Origin: Stercorarius parasiticus
Taxonomy: Eukaryota; Chordata; Aves; Charadriiformes; Stercorariidae
DNA: 64,000 nucleotides
NCBI GenBank assembly: GCA_013396915.1
Contig: VWZL01005178.1
Coordinates: forward strand, 184,053-248,052
Direction of reading: 5' to 3'
Shown here: positions 38,126 to 48,012 of the stretch, piece by piece
Numbering within the stretch: position 1 is the first letter of the stretch
How the letters are laid out: each line of letters opens with the position of its first letter
Position numbers and translations under genes: made by a program
The notes under the pieces: generated by a model
The model's database searches: none
What the model was told of the DNA's origin: nothing
The model's input: only the letters and a program-made list of their open reading frames with translations

Positions 38126-40771
38126 TAAAAAAAAGGTACCACACGAAACGTCAAACAGTCTGAAGCGCTGCTGGCGGAGTTAAGAAAGTGGTTCTCTGAC
38201 AAAAGAAGCCAGATTGTCTTTGACTATCCATTTGAACATACAGACCTGCTTGCAAGCCCAGACTAGAATTCTTGTCCAAATTTTGGGAGTGTTTGGATTC
38301 TGCTTTTCGGCTTAATCTCGTATTGACGCATGAATTAGTAACTAAATTTGTACCTACATCTGTCTTTTCACACAAAATACTTGGGTTGCTTGAAGCTAGA
38401 GTTTTGACCTTGGATTGCGAAGTATCTCCCTTGTACATAAGAGACAGTGGTTGGGTTTCTTATTCCCCAACTGAATGCTCCGTCGCTGGGCTTGAGACCT
38501 CCATTTTGAGATGCAGGCCCAGGCAAAGGGAATTTACTCAGTTTTCAGTGCTCAGCTGGCACTGTCTCGGGTGAAACTCCAAATCCTCTGACATCCAGTG
38601 ATGTTTTGCTGTTGGCTTCAGTCTGGCCAGGTTTTTCCCTGTCTCGTATCCTTGTGCTGCCCAAACAGCTGCTCATCTGGAAAGGGAGGAGGCGAAGGCT
38701 CCCTTTCATGTTTTGGATTCTGTGTGTTTCTAAGGTGTGTTCTCAGCCTGGATTAAATGAGTTATGAACTGTTGTACAACGCAGAATGTCTGTGGCACCA
38801 TGTATGGAGGATCTGCCCTCAGATCTCCTCCTTCCCATCTCCAGCAACCCCTTGCAAAGGGAGTCTGAAAGCCAAGCAACATCCACCAGTTGGGCGAGAC
38901 AGGGAATCCTGTAGCAATAGCAGTAGTAAAGCAATTATAGTAAGCCTTTAACTAGCTACAGAGTGCACATTTTACATTCCTAAATCTGCCATAATGCAAA
39001 ATAATCTGTTTATATTAGGAAAGACATTGCATTCTGCTCACTCATCCCTTCCCAGACTTGTCTGCACAGGGCTAGTTTTCCATAACCCATAATAGCAAAA
39101 CATAGGATTGCTAAAACCTTGGGACTCGGCTTCTTTTTTTAATATTACTCCAGTTGCACTTTCTTCATAGCCAAAGGGTCTGTTATTGGTCCTGCAGTGA
39201 AGAGCCATAGCGAGATATTATGGAGCACGGTGCTCATCCCGGGGGCCACAGGGTCCCCTCTCACTGCTGCTCTCCCTTCCCAATTAAGACATCTGGCCTT
39301 GACGCCGTTTTCCTCAGCAGCACTTGGAAGAGTTCAGACATCCTGGCCCCACAGACAACCTGCTCACCCTGCTTTGCTGACGTTTTGTCTGCAGCTTAGG
39401 AGCAACTTTTGTTGACCTCCGTTGCGATCTGACATAGGAGGCCCCCAAGTCAGAAACACCTCGGCTTTTCTCCCAGCCCCGCTGAGACGAGACCCTTTTA
39501 GTCGGCTGCCATTCCATCTGATGGATGCCGTAAGCAGGTCAGTTTTAATCATTGCAATAAACTGATTTTTACACTAAGTTTAGCAATAACGTTTCACTAA
39601 CGAAACTATTTGCAGAGTTGCAAGCACAGTGCAGGAGTTTAGCGGGGCTTTATAATCACGGGCTTGCCTCTAACTGCAACTAGAAATGGCTGAATTCTTA
39701 TCTGGTTAAAGGGAGTTGGATTGTGCCCTAAACCGGATGCCGAGTTTCAAGAGCTTTCAGAAATCAGATTTAGATCAGTGAAGACTTAAGAAGCTAAATG
39801 TTTGGATGAACCATATGGTTTCAAAAAAACCCAAATCACCTGACTGTTGGGTTTTTTCCCTTATAATTTTCTAATATAACAAATGCATTGCTTGCTGTCT
39901 TCTACATGAAGCAGGGTAATAAATGCATGAATAGCTTTAGGCATGTGACTAGCTCCATTGAAGGGTTAAATTTTTGCGCATTGTTAAGTTCTCTGTATGC
40001 GATTGCCATTCCAGAGCCCAATCCCACATTCCTGAGCAGCCAAATTTCCCCTGGAAGTCAGTGGGAAGTGTTCAGGTGCATAGCAATGGACTACAAAGCA
40101 GCAAGTTTCTTGAGAAACAGGGGACCCACCATTTTCAAGCTAAAAACTAGTCACCTTAAAAGCGACCTCTGTGCTCTCTCTCAGCCAGAAGCATTGAAAG
40201 AAAACCTTCATTTGTATTTGTCCTCTAACACTGAGTGGGACAAGCATTGCGTACCCATCAAAGAAAACACTTTTTTTTTTTTTTAAAAATAATGCCTAAA
40301 CATAAAACGTTTCACTGTTTTTGCACCTTCCTTTCAGTGAGGCGAATTTATTTTAACAAATGCAGTTAGGCAATTATCACAGGTTGTTGCAAGTAGCGTT
40401 TGTTTGGGAGAAAAGCATAGTTCCCTTGTATTTCTCTCTCCCTATTTTCCCCCTGTGATTCCCAGTTCCAGCTCTTTCCCTAACCTCGATTGGGCAGGGT
40501 GCCTGTGAGCAGCGCTGAATACAAAGAAAGGAAGCAGCCCAAGTGTAAGTTTCCTTTGCCTTATGCCCCATATTATTCCTTATTTGTTGTGCTAATTCAG
40601 CAGCGTAATTCCCAAATACAGCCTCCTTGAATTGTTGTGATGAGAACTGCTAACTCAGTGCAGGCTATTTTTAATGAGCTCCGCAGCCTGAAGAGGCAGA
40701 ACCTGATGATGCGAAGGCGCCATGTACAAACTGGTTAGTAGTATGGCCGATTATCGAAGTCCTGCTACTAT

Positions 40772-40791
40772 TAAAAAATAAATAAATAAAA
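40772..40791. repeat. (AAAT)n short microsatellite
   Basis: About four AAAT units within TTAAAAAATAAATAAATAAA. Confidence 0.8.
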
Positions 40792-40831
40792 GAATTCTGC
40801 GATGTGATTAAAATGCGTTTCTCAAAGCATA

Positions 40832-40910
40832 CCGCAGCCGGCGCGGAGCGGGCGCGCTCAGCCCGCCGGCCGCTCGCCCCCTTTGTCCCGGCGGCGCTCG
40901 GCGGCGATGT
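40832..40910. promoter_or_regulatory. Dense CpG cluster
   Basis: About 20 CpGs lie within 80 bases by hand count (for example GGCGCGGAGCGGGCGCG, CCGCCGGCCGCTCG and GGCGGCGCTCGGCGGCG), with abrupt AT-rich DNA on both sides. It is too short for a classical island but typical of a small unmethylated regulatory element. It directly abuts the CTCF-like site at 40912-40930. Confidence 0.5.
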
Positions 40911-40911
40911 G

Positions 40912-40930
40912 GTAGTGCCCTCTAGTGACA
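40912..40930 (-). promoter_or_regulatory. CTCF-binding-site-like motif
   Basis: On the minus strand this reads TCACTAGAGGGCAC followed by TA. It matches the vertebrate CTCF core CCASYAGRKGGCRS at 13 of 14 positions; only the first C is T. The trailing CTA also fits the extended motif. The neighbouring CpG cluster is consistent with an occupied, unmethylated site. The core points toward lower coordinates. Confidence 0.6.
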
Positions 40931-43644
40931 GATCTCCGCAAGCGTTCGGCAGAGCACAATGCAGGACTTTGTTCCAGCTTCTGACGATTCTTCCCTTTGG
41001 ACTCTATTTTGGGACAAAATTGCTTTATGTCTAAATATTTCCAAAGCTAACAGCTAGCGAAGGCCCTACAGTCCAAAAAATAATACCTGTTTCCAAACTT
41101 TTCAGAATCAGTGGGTGTTTTTTCACCTTTCAACTACTGTATTAACAAACGAGCCGTGGTTAAACATTTCAAAGAGGCAGAATTTTTATTTTTGCTCTTC
41201 TGCGTTACTTGTGCCAGCAGGGTTTTGCATGGCTGAAGCTTCACAAAGTCAGTAGTTGGAGGCTCCATCCAGTTCCCAGGGAATGCAGTACCCAAACTCT
41301 CATTAGACTTCCACAGGAGCAGGATCGGATTCACTGAACAGCCATACAGAATTAAAAGATAAACATTCAGCCTGAAATGGTACAGAAACTTTTAGCTTCC
41401 TCTGCTCAGGAAAGGGGGGCATTCAGAAATATTTAGAATAGAAAAAGAAAAAAAACCCAAAAAACAACCTAGAAGAGAAATATATATTAGTTGTAGAAAA
41501 TTTCAGAAAGTGCACAAAATATGTACACCGTTATTGCTGTCAAAGAGTATTTTCTCTCTGTGTCCTCCTACACATGTTTTATTGTCTCCTTGTGACCGTA
41601 ACAATGACATATCGGAATATGCCCGAACTGGTGACCCACTGCGTTCAGACATTGGCTTCCTTTTTGGCATTTTTCTGTAGCAATGTCGCAGTGAACTAGC
41701 GTTTACCTGCAGTGAACAGGGGGGGGTTGTGCGTGCTGTAGCACACGCTATTAGTATGGCATATTTTTTCCATGTATTCTGTAATGAGAGTAGAGCTACC
41801 GTTGTTAATCCTGTAGTTTGTGGTCAGGGTACTCCTGCTCTTACTGCTGTATTGAAACAGCAGCGAGCAGCCTGACTCAGAGACAGATGTGCTTAGTGCT
41901 GGACAAACGTGAAAAAAACCCCCAAACCTAGAAACTATAAGGTCAGTCTCTCTCCTGAATATTTTGTTTCATTTAAATATCAAACTTTCTGCGCCATAAA
42001 CAAACAAGAAGACATCCTGTTAACTGACGCATTAAAGAGGTCAGATCCTGTATTTCTTCTGTGATGGGGAGGGGGGCGAAAGGGGAAGTGATGCTATTGA
42101 CCTATATAAGTGCTATTCAAAGTGAGCAAAAGTTAGCCTAAGAAAAGCTGAAATGTTCTGCGTGATCCTCTTCACATGGAAAGGTCAGGAGGTGGGGAGA
42201 GAAAATCAGGAGAAAAAGATGTGATTAAAATGAGGTTTTATTTTTGTTTCAGGTTAGGGGAGTGGGAGCTGATTGAACATTTTAGACATGAGAGTATGTC
42301 AGAGACGTATCCCTCAGTGCCAGGGTTATCCATGTAACCCAAAGACCCTTTTTATTTAAAAAGCTATTGCTTGTGATCTTTTCCAAAGAGGGAATCAATA
42401 AATGTCCACCAAAGTTGCTCTTTTGGTCAAAGTGATAAATGAACATCCAAGTGCTATAAATTGGTAGCAGCCAGCATAGTGATCCTGGAATTCAGCAAGA
42501 AAACCAATAAGAGAAAAGCAACGCTGATACCGTACTGGCTCGGATGCTGATGATGTTCTCAGAAATGACCCAAATATTTGGCATGGAATTAAAAAAAAAT
42601 AGTTAATTGTTTTTCATTGTTCCTCCCCGCCATTGGAACCAAATTTAAAAAAAAGCCCAAGCCCTCTGGTTCTCCATCAGTGTCTGTTTATATCTCCAGT
42701 GAGCCATGGACACAGTCGCCAGTGTCTGTACCGCACAGACCCGGAGTCAGCCCCGGCACCTGCCTGCGTCGGAGCTTCCTGCAAGGTAGGAGGTGGGAGC
42801 AGGCACCAGTATCCCCCAGTAGCCTCCCGCGCTCAGGGAACGCTGTTGAGGCTCGTGCTCCCCTCCTGAGTTAGGGACGGTCCTGGTGCTCCACGGGAAC
42901 CCAGAGTCTGTGCTGCCTCCGAACCCAGCACAAGGGCAAGGCACATCCCTTTCCTCGCCACCACTGTACCCAGCCTAACAAACGCGGGGGGTTTCATGGG
43001 GGGTGCAGTCCCTCAGCTGACTTCTGGTGAGAACATGCTGATTTTCAGAGTGAAGACGTAGACTCCAAAATTACATAAGTTGCTCTTTATTCCTCTACTC
43101 TTTTAACTTTTTAAAAAGCAATCTGTATTTCCAGCCAGGCTTTCGTTTAAAATAACCCTCCCATTCAAACCCTCACCTGTAACTTTATCCCGGTGGTAAC
43201 TCTTACCTGCCATACTAGCCCTAGGCCCTTGTAGCACTTGACATCATCTTTTGGACGGGTTACAGAGCCTATTGAGGCAGTTGTTAGAAGCAGATTTACT
43301 CTGCAATGTGGAGCCAACCACAGAAGAAAATTAGTGCATTTATCTGTCAGCATTAGGCTAGATTATCAATCCAGCGCACTAGTCACAGGATCTGGTTTTT
43401 CTTTCTCTGGGGAAGTGAAATTGATATAGCAGTAGGCCGTGAAGGTGTCAATTATGAACAGGACATTAGCATGAGAAAGTAGGCAAATGGCTAGTTTTAG
43501 GCAACAGTCCTTTTTCAAGTTTAAGTATAGACTTGAAAGGTAGGTTTTTCTTCCTCATAAACAGACTTCCTAAAAAGAATGTGAAAACTCCTTCCTTCAA
43601 ACCTGTTAGCTTTGTTTTCCCTTCAAAGAAAATGGTTAATTCTG
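40931..43644. other. Unique non-coding DNA
   Basis: No gene recognised. There are G-rich runs at 41720 and 42066-42085. A GC-richer stretch at 42670-42980 carries short overlapping frames without known domains. Confidence 0.5.
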
Positions 43645-43716
43645 AAAAAAAAAGGGGGGAAAAAAACCTCCTCTCTCCCTCTTTTTTTTTCTTTCTCTCC
43701 TTTTTTTTTTTTTTTT
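43645..43716. repeat. Purine tract followed by pyrimidine tract
   Basis: Purines (A9 G6 A7, 43645-43666) switch to an almost pure C/T stretch including T9 and T16 (43667-43716). The two halves can pair imperfectly, and the tracts could form triplex structures. Lysine-rich or phenylalanine-rich frames across this stretch are artefacts. Confidence 0.75.
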
Positions 43717-44313
43717 AAACCAAACCCCAATTGTGGTAGTGGATTTGAAGATTCTGCAGAGACCACAAAGTATTGCCAACCTGTAAGGTTTGAACAGGCA
43801 AGCCCCTGTATGACATTGAGCAAATAATGTGCCGTAAGTTATTTACTGTAAAAATTAGCTTATTTTCCTGGTCACAATTTGTCCAGGAGCAGATTGTCAC
43901 TTTTCCAACTGGTAAGACTCCAGTAGCACCCAGATGTCCCCGGCCCAAAGCGCTGCCCTGTTTCTTAGATGCTGAACTAATTCCCGTCCTGAAATAGTCT
44001 CTCCGTTCCACATTCACGCAGGTGCCAACCACTCTTGCTTGCTTTCCGGTTCTTGGGTGGCTTCTAAAGACTGTTCTGAGGAACAGCGGACTGACCTTGG
44101 TGATTGCTGTGTTTTAGTTTTTTTGCCATACCTGCGAAGTATTCTATTACCAAGCCCAACCAAGCCATTGCTATTCCCATTATCCACCCACACATAAACA
44201 TACCTCATGAAAAAATAAGACAGTTGCTCCCTGCAATTACGTTCCATTGTATATGGATGAGTATGAACTGCGTGAGCTTGGATTTTATATAAACAAGTAG
44301 TGAATAGTAATCC

Positions 44314-44375
44314 TTTGTCCCTAAAACCCCTTTTTGTCCCTAAAAAGGGTCCCCAAACCCTTTCAGGGGTTTTGG
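44314..44375. repeat. Nested inverted and direct repeats
   Basis: TTTGTCCCTAAAA occurs at 44314-44326 and again at 44333-44345, a 19-base period. CCCTTTTT (44328-44335) and AAAAAGGG (44342-44349) form a perfect 8-base hairpin with a 6-base loop. CCCTAAAACCCCT (44319-44331) can instead pair with AGGGGTTTTGGG (44365-44376) to enclose the whole block, and a third pairing is possible with CCCCAAACCC. The block can therefore fold in alternative ways. Confidence 0.65.
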
Positions 44376-44409
44376 GTCATCATATATAGGATGTATTTTG
44401 GTTTATTTT

Positions 44410-44640
44410 TTTTGTGAGTCCCGGAAGGGCAGCAGTGCCGCCACCAGCAGGTCGCCTTGGGTTGAGAGGGGCTGCAGGGGCCGGCTGGTGGCAGAGGGTC
44501 TGCTGCCTCCCGTGCTCCGGAGCCACCTCTCCTGGTGCAAGGATCTTGAGCAGAAAGAGATTTTGTCTCAGGCAGGGCGGTGTTGGAGGTTTTTCTGTGC
44601 TCCTAATCTGAAGGAAGCAGCCCGCCCCCCCGGCAGGGTT
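44410..44640. other. GC-rich stretch without clear gene
   Basis: A locally GC-rich stretch has overlapping frames on both strands of up to about 92 codons. CpG is only moderate and no domain is recognised. It lies between the inverted-repeat block and an A-rich tract. Confidence 0.3.
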
Positions 44641-44674
44641 TGTAAACAAGGCTGTTGTTTTTCAAAATATATTT

Positions 44675-44705
44675 AAAAAAAAAAAAACAAAAACAAAAAC
44701 AAAAA
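44675..44705. repeat. A-rich (AAAAAC)n tract
   Basis: An A13 run is followed by three CAAAAA units. It could be a decayed poly(A) tail of a plus-strand retrocopy, but the sequence upstream shows no recognisable source. Confidence 0.85.
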
Positions 44706-45710
44706 TCCCAAGAGGCTGAAAAAAAAATGAAGTAAGACCTTTCAGAGCATGATGCTGGGTGCCTAATTCCCGTGGAATTTCCAAGGGAGCTAAGGCCTTT
44801 TTTCCCTTTGTCCTTCTTCCTTATATAATATCACATCAAGAAATACCACGTAATCCCAACAGTGAATATATTTTGGGAAAGCCTTTTCCACTGCTGGCTT
44901 AAGTACTCAAGAACTTTCCTGTACAGAATATCTCAGCCCTTGTCCGTGCTGGTTTAACATTTGCCACGCTCAAGTGCCTGAGTTTGAGGTTTAAATTCAC
45001 CTCCCAAGAGCGCCTGGGAGCTTGCTATTGATAGAAAGCTGGAGCAAATTTGTGTTTAAATTTCTGCCATAATTGTGCATGAAAAATCATTAATCCTTGT
45101 TGCGCATTACTGGTACGAGTGGGGTTTGCACCAGTTAACATCAGTCACCTGTAACCGGGTGGCAGGGCCAGACCTCAGCTTCTGGAGGTCTCTGGAAAGA
45201 TGGTTTTCTTTAAATCTGCATTTTCCTCAAACGATGCCATGAGAATGCACTTTCACGGCCCATTTTCCTGCCATACTCCTGGTGGTGAAGAGGACAGAAC
45301 ACAGGTGTTTTTGAGGGGAATGCTGGCTCTGCGCGATGTGGTGTGGCACATCCTGCCCGTTGCTGCTCACCACCTGCTCTTTGCCTTCCCAGCAATTAAA
45401 TTGGAAACTGCCGGTAAATCGCCTCTGGTGCAGGTTCAGGGCTCTCCACCCTGCTGCTGTATGTTGCACACGAGTATGGTTTCACAGGCTGAGCTTCTTT
45501 TTCCCTCTCCCCCAGCAGGGGAACTGGGCGGTGGTGCGTGGACAAGCATGGGTCAGTGCCGCTCTGTCTGGAGCTATAATTTCTGGTTTGTGGGTCTCTT
45601 CAGAGGCATGCGTGCCCTGAAATTACTGCTGCTGAAGGGTTAGTGGGAAGACTGAATTGCCTGCCCATCTGAGGCTGATTCCTTGGCCAATCTCTTACTG
45701 GTGAGAGCGC

Positions 45711-45901
45711 TGAAAGGGTTATCAAGCATTGGAAGAGGCTGCCCAGGGAAGTGGTTGAGGCACCGTCCCTGGAGGTATTTAGAGATGGGTAGACATAGGG
45801 CTGAGGGACGTGGTTTAGTGGTGGTTTTTGTCAGTGTTAGGTTGATGGTTGGACTCGATGATCTGAAAGGTCCCTTCCGACCTAGGCAGTTCTACGATTC
45901 T
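45711..45901 (+). mobile_element. CR1 LINE 3' end (5'-truncated)
   Basis: GAAAGGGTTATCAAGCATTG, GAGGCTGCCCAGGGAAGTGG, CCCTGGAGGTATTTAGAGAT and TTTAGTGGTGG are followed by GGTTGGACTCGATGATCTGA and AAGGTCCCTTCCGACC, ending TTCTACGATTCT. This is the plus-strand 3' end of an avian CR1. The frame 45683-45997 lies largely in it and is not a gene. Confidence 0.95.
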
Positions 45902-45916
45902 AAAAAGCTTCAGATC

Positions 45917-45937
45917 AGAGAGGAGAGAGAGAGAAGG
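45917..45937. repeat. GA-rich simple repeat
   Basis: AGAG-AGGAGAGAGAGAGAAGG lies just 3' of the CR1 tail. Confidence 0.7.
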
Positions 45938-46597
45938 AGCACCTTTGGCGTGGGAACGGGGATGCTGCCCACAGCAGAAGGGGGGCAGGAAGCCTGAGGG
46001 ATTGGAAATAAGGGATTTCCGTTCCCTCGGGCTGGGATGCTTGGGTTAAATTGTGTAAGAGCAAATGGGTTATGTTCCCCTGCATTCGGACTGCAGGCAG
46101 GCAACTGTGTGCGCGCTGGCAGGCGCTGAGTGGAGGGGCTCAGCCCCTGGGCAGGCAGCTCCAGGAGGCTGTGGAGGACGGATGGATCGAGGGATGTCGT
46201 GTGGGTGCACCCGTGGGAGGGGTGTCTCAGTCTTCCGCAAACGTCTCGCTTTGGGGGAGGTTTCTTGTTTGATCTGTTCCTGTTACGAAGGCTGCCCCGA
46301 TTTAGATACATGTCCCTACAGAAGCGGCCTGTTGATGCTGGAAAACAGCCTCAGGCAAACGGTGGATCTTTACCTGTCTGTGTTAGAAATTCTTATTTCT
46401 ATGGGAAATTCCCTATCCGTTAGGCCACTCCTGAGCTCAGGAGCCATGTGCGTGTTTGGGCAGAGGTAGAGGTTCAGACTTTTACTTTTGGGGCCTTAGG
46501 AAATCTTCTGGACATCAGACGACTCTGACAGCTTACGGAAGATCTCTTAATGTTCATTTCTGTGCAGGAGGAGTAGTGTTCAGTCCTGCCAGGCGTT

Positions 46598-47209
46598 TCA
46601 TAGTTCTTCAATTAGGAAGGGTCGTGCTTTGAAGGAAGGGGTCATCTCGGCTTTTAAAATTAGTGTAGACAAATGAATTGGCTGCAAGACTTTGACACGT
46701 AAAAGATTACAGCCGGTAAAGGGTAACAAGATCCCTGCCTGTCGCCTAACACTGCTGCAGTAAAACAGAAGAAGGGGAAACCGTCTTGATAGGGCACAGT
46801 GGAGCCTCTCCCGTGTAACCGCCTGAGGTGGGGAAGTGCTCCCATGTTGTTGCCCAAGGTTTTTCAGATGGCGTGCTTTTGTTTTGCATGTAAGAAAGAA
46901 AACCCTATTGAGATGGCTTAAGAAGAAACAGGGCACAAATCTTAGTTTCTCTCCCTCACTTGGTGAAGCTGCCCCCTGTCTCTGACTGCCCCAGCGACAA
47001 AATGACGGCTGGAAAGCAAAGTAGGGGCCTGGCAGCTTTACCCTCATCAACGAGTTGCCAGCAGAGTTGGTCCACGCTCTTCCTATGAAATTACTGCATT
47101 TTAATTGTCCTGCATTGTGCTTTTCATAGGTAACATATATATTTGGCAGCATGGTTGGGTAGGGAGCTAAGCAGGAGTGGTTCTGCTCTACCTTTTCCTC
47201 AGTGGGCAA
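46598..47209 (-). other. 203-codon open frame, probably fortuitous
   Basis: This is the longest open frame in the window. Its first codon (47207-47209) is TTG. The first ATG is 19 codons later, leaving 184 residues ending at 46598. The product has no signal peptide, no repeated domain and no recognised motif; it is rich in S, R, L and F, as expected for a fortuitous frame. No flanking splice signals or poly(A) features stand out. A decayed retrocopy or chance is likelier than a gene. Confidence 0.1.
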
Positions 47210-47866
47210 CTCAGGATCACGGAGCCGAAATCAAGGGACCCGGGACTTCTTGCTGCTCTGCAGAACTGCAGGGGAGGGACTCACCGCCGTCCGTCAGTCT
47301 GTGTCCCTCAATCTCTTAAAATTCTAGAAGTGTTCCTTATTTTGTTTTTGCTTGTTTTTCTTCATCAGGCAGTGAAAAGCAAGCTAGATCTGTACCAGGA
47401 ATAGATTCAGGGAATTCTCATCCAATTCGGCAAATTCTTTGCTCACTCCCTCTTAAGTGAAGCTATTTCCATGAGAAAAGGCTATTTGTGTGAGTAAGCT
47501 TTGCCCAAGTGTAATACCAGCGTTCATCATTTCGAGCTATAAATCCGAGAAGCAAAATTTTCACATATTCCATCTGCTTGAAGCGCTATCTGGAGTTTCC
47601 AGATAGTTGGAAAATCAAGCTGAAAAACTTCATCAGAGATTCTCTGTTGAATGCAAAGCGTAAATTTAAGAGATTGTAATATGATTGCAAAGGGCAGATC
47701 TGATGACCTAGAATTTTAAGACATGAATAAATTACCGAGAGCAGTAGTTGCCATAGGAAGCAGCCGGAGTGCTGAGATACTGAAGATGCTGCAGAGTTCT
47801 GTTTTACCCACTGACAGTCCACTTGTGGTTTCAGTTTTCTCATAACCCTCTCTGCTGCTTGGACTT

Positions 47867-48012
47867 CCCCATCCCTGGAGGGCTTCAAGGCCGGGTTGGA
47901 CGGGGCTTTGAGCAGCCTGGGCCGGTGGGAGGTGTCCCTGCCCAGGGCAGGGGGTGGCACTGGGTGGGCTTTAAGGTCCCTTCCAACTCTAACCATTCTG
48001 TGATTCTATGAC
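47867..48012 (+). mobile_element. CR1 LINE 3' end (5'-truncated)
   Basis: CCATCCCTGGAGGGCTTCAA, GGCCGGGTTGGACGGGGCTT, TGAGCAGCCTGG and GGGAGGTGTCCCTGCCCAGG precede TTTAAGGTCCCTTCCAACTC and ATTCTGTGATTCTATGA. This wording (TTGAGCAGCCTGG, GTGTCCCTGCC) differs from the copy at 45711 and marks another avian CR1 subfamily. Frame 47823-48011 is inside the repeat. Confidence 0.95.

Larger units (their letters stand above)
34944..40771. other. Unique non-coding DNA
   Basis: No established gene. It includes a p53-like double half-site (36873-36900), a short secreted-peptide-like frame (37181-37312), a 12-base direct repeat TATTTTTCCTT(C/G) at 38021 and 38041, the single N at 38125 and a repeat-like fragment at 40014-40075. 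The 132-codon plus frame at 39888-40286 crosses that fragment and ends in a poly-T run, so it is not convincing. Confidence 0.5.

Noticed and set aside
44445..44462. CTCF-like CCAGCAGGTCGCC
   Set aside because: It breaks one of the most conserved G positions of the core.
45683..45997. 104-codon plus-strand frame
   Set aside because: Mostly CR1 3' end sequence (45711-45901) followed by a GA-rich repeat.
47823..48011. 62-codon plus-strand frame
   Set aside because: Coincides with the CR1 tail at 47867-48012.
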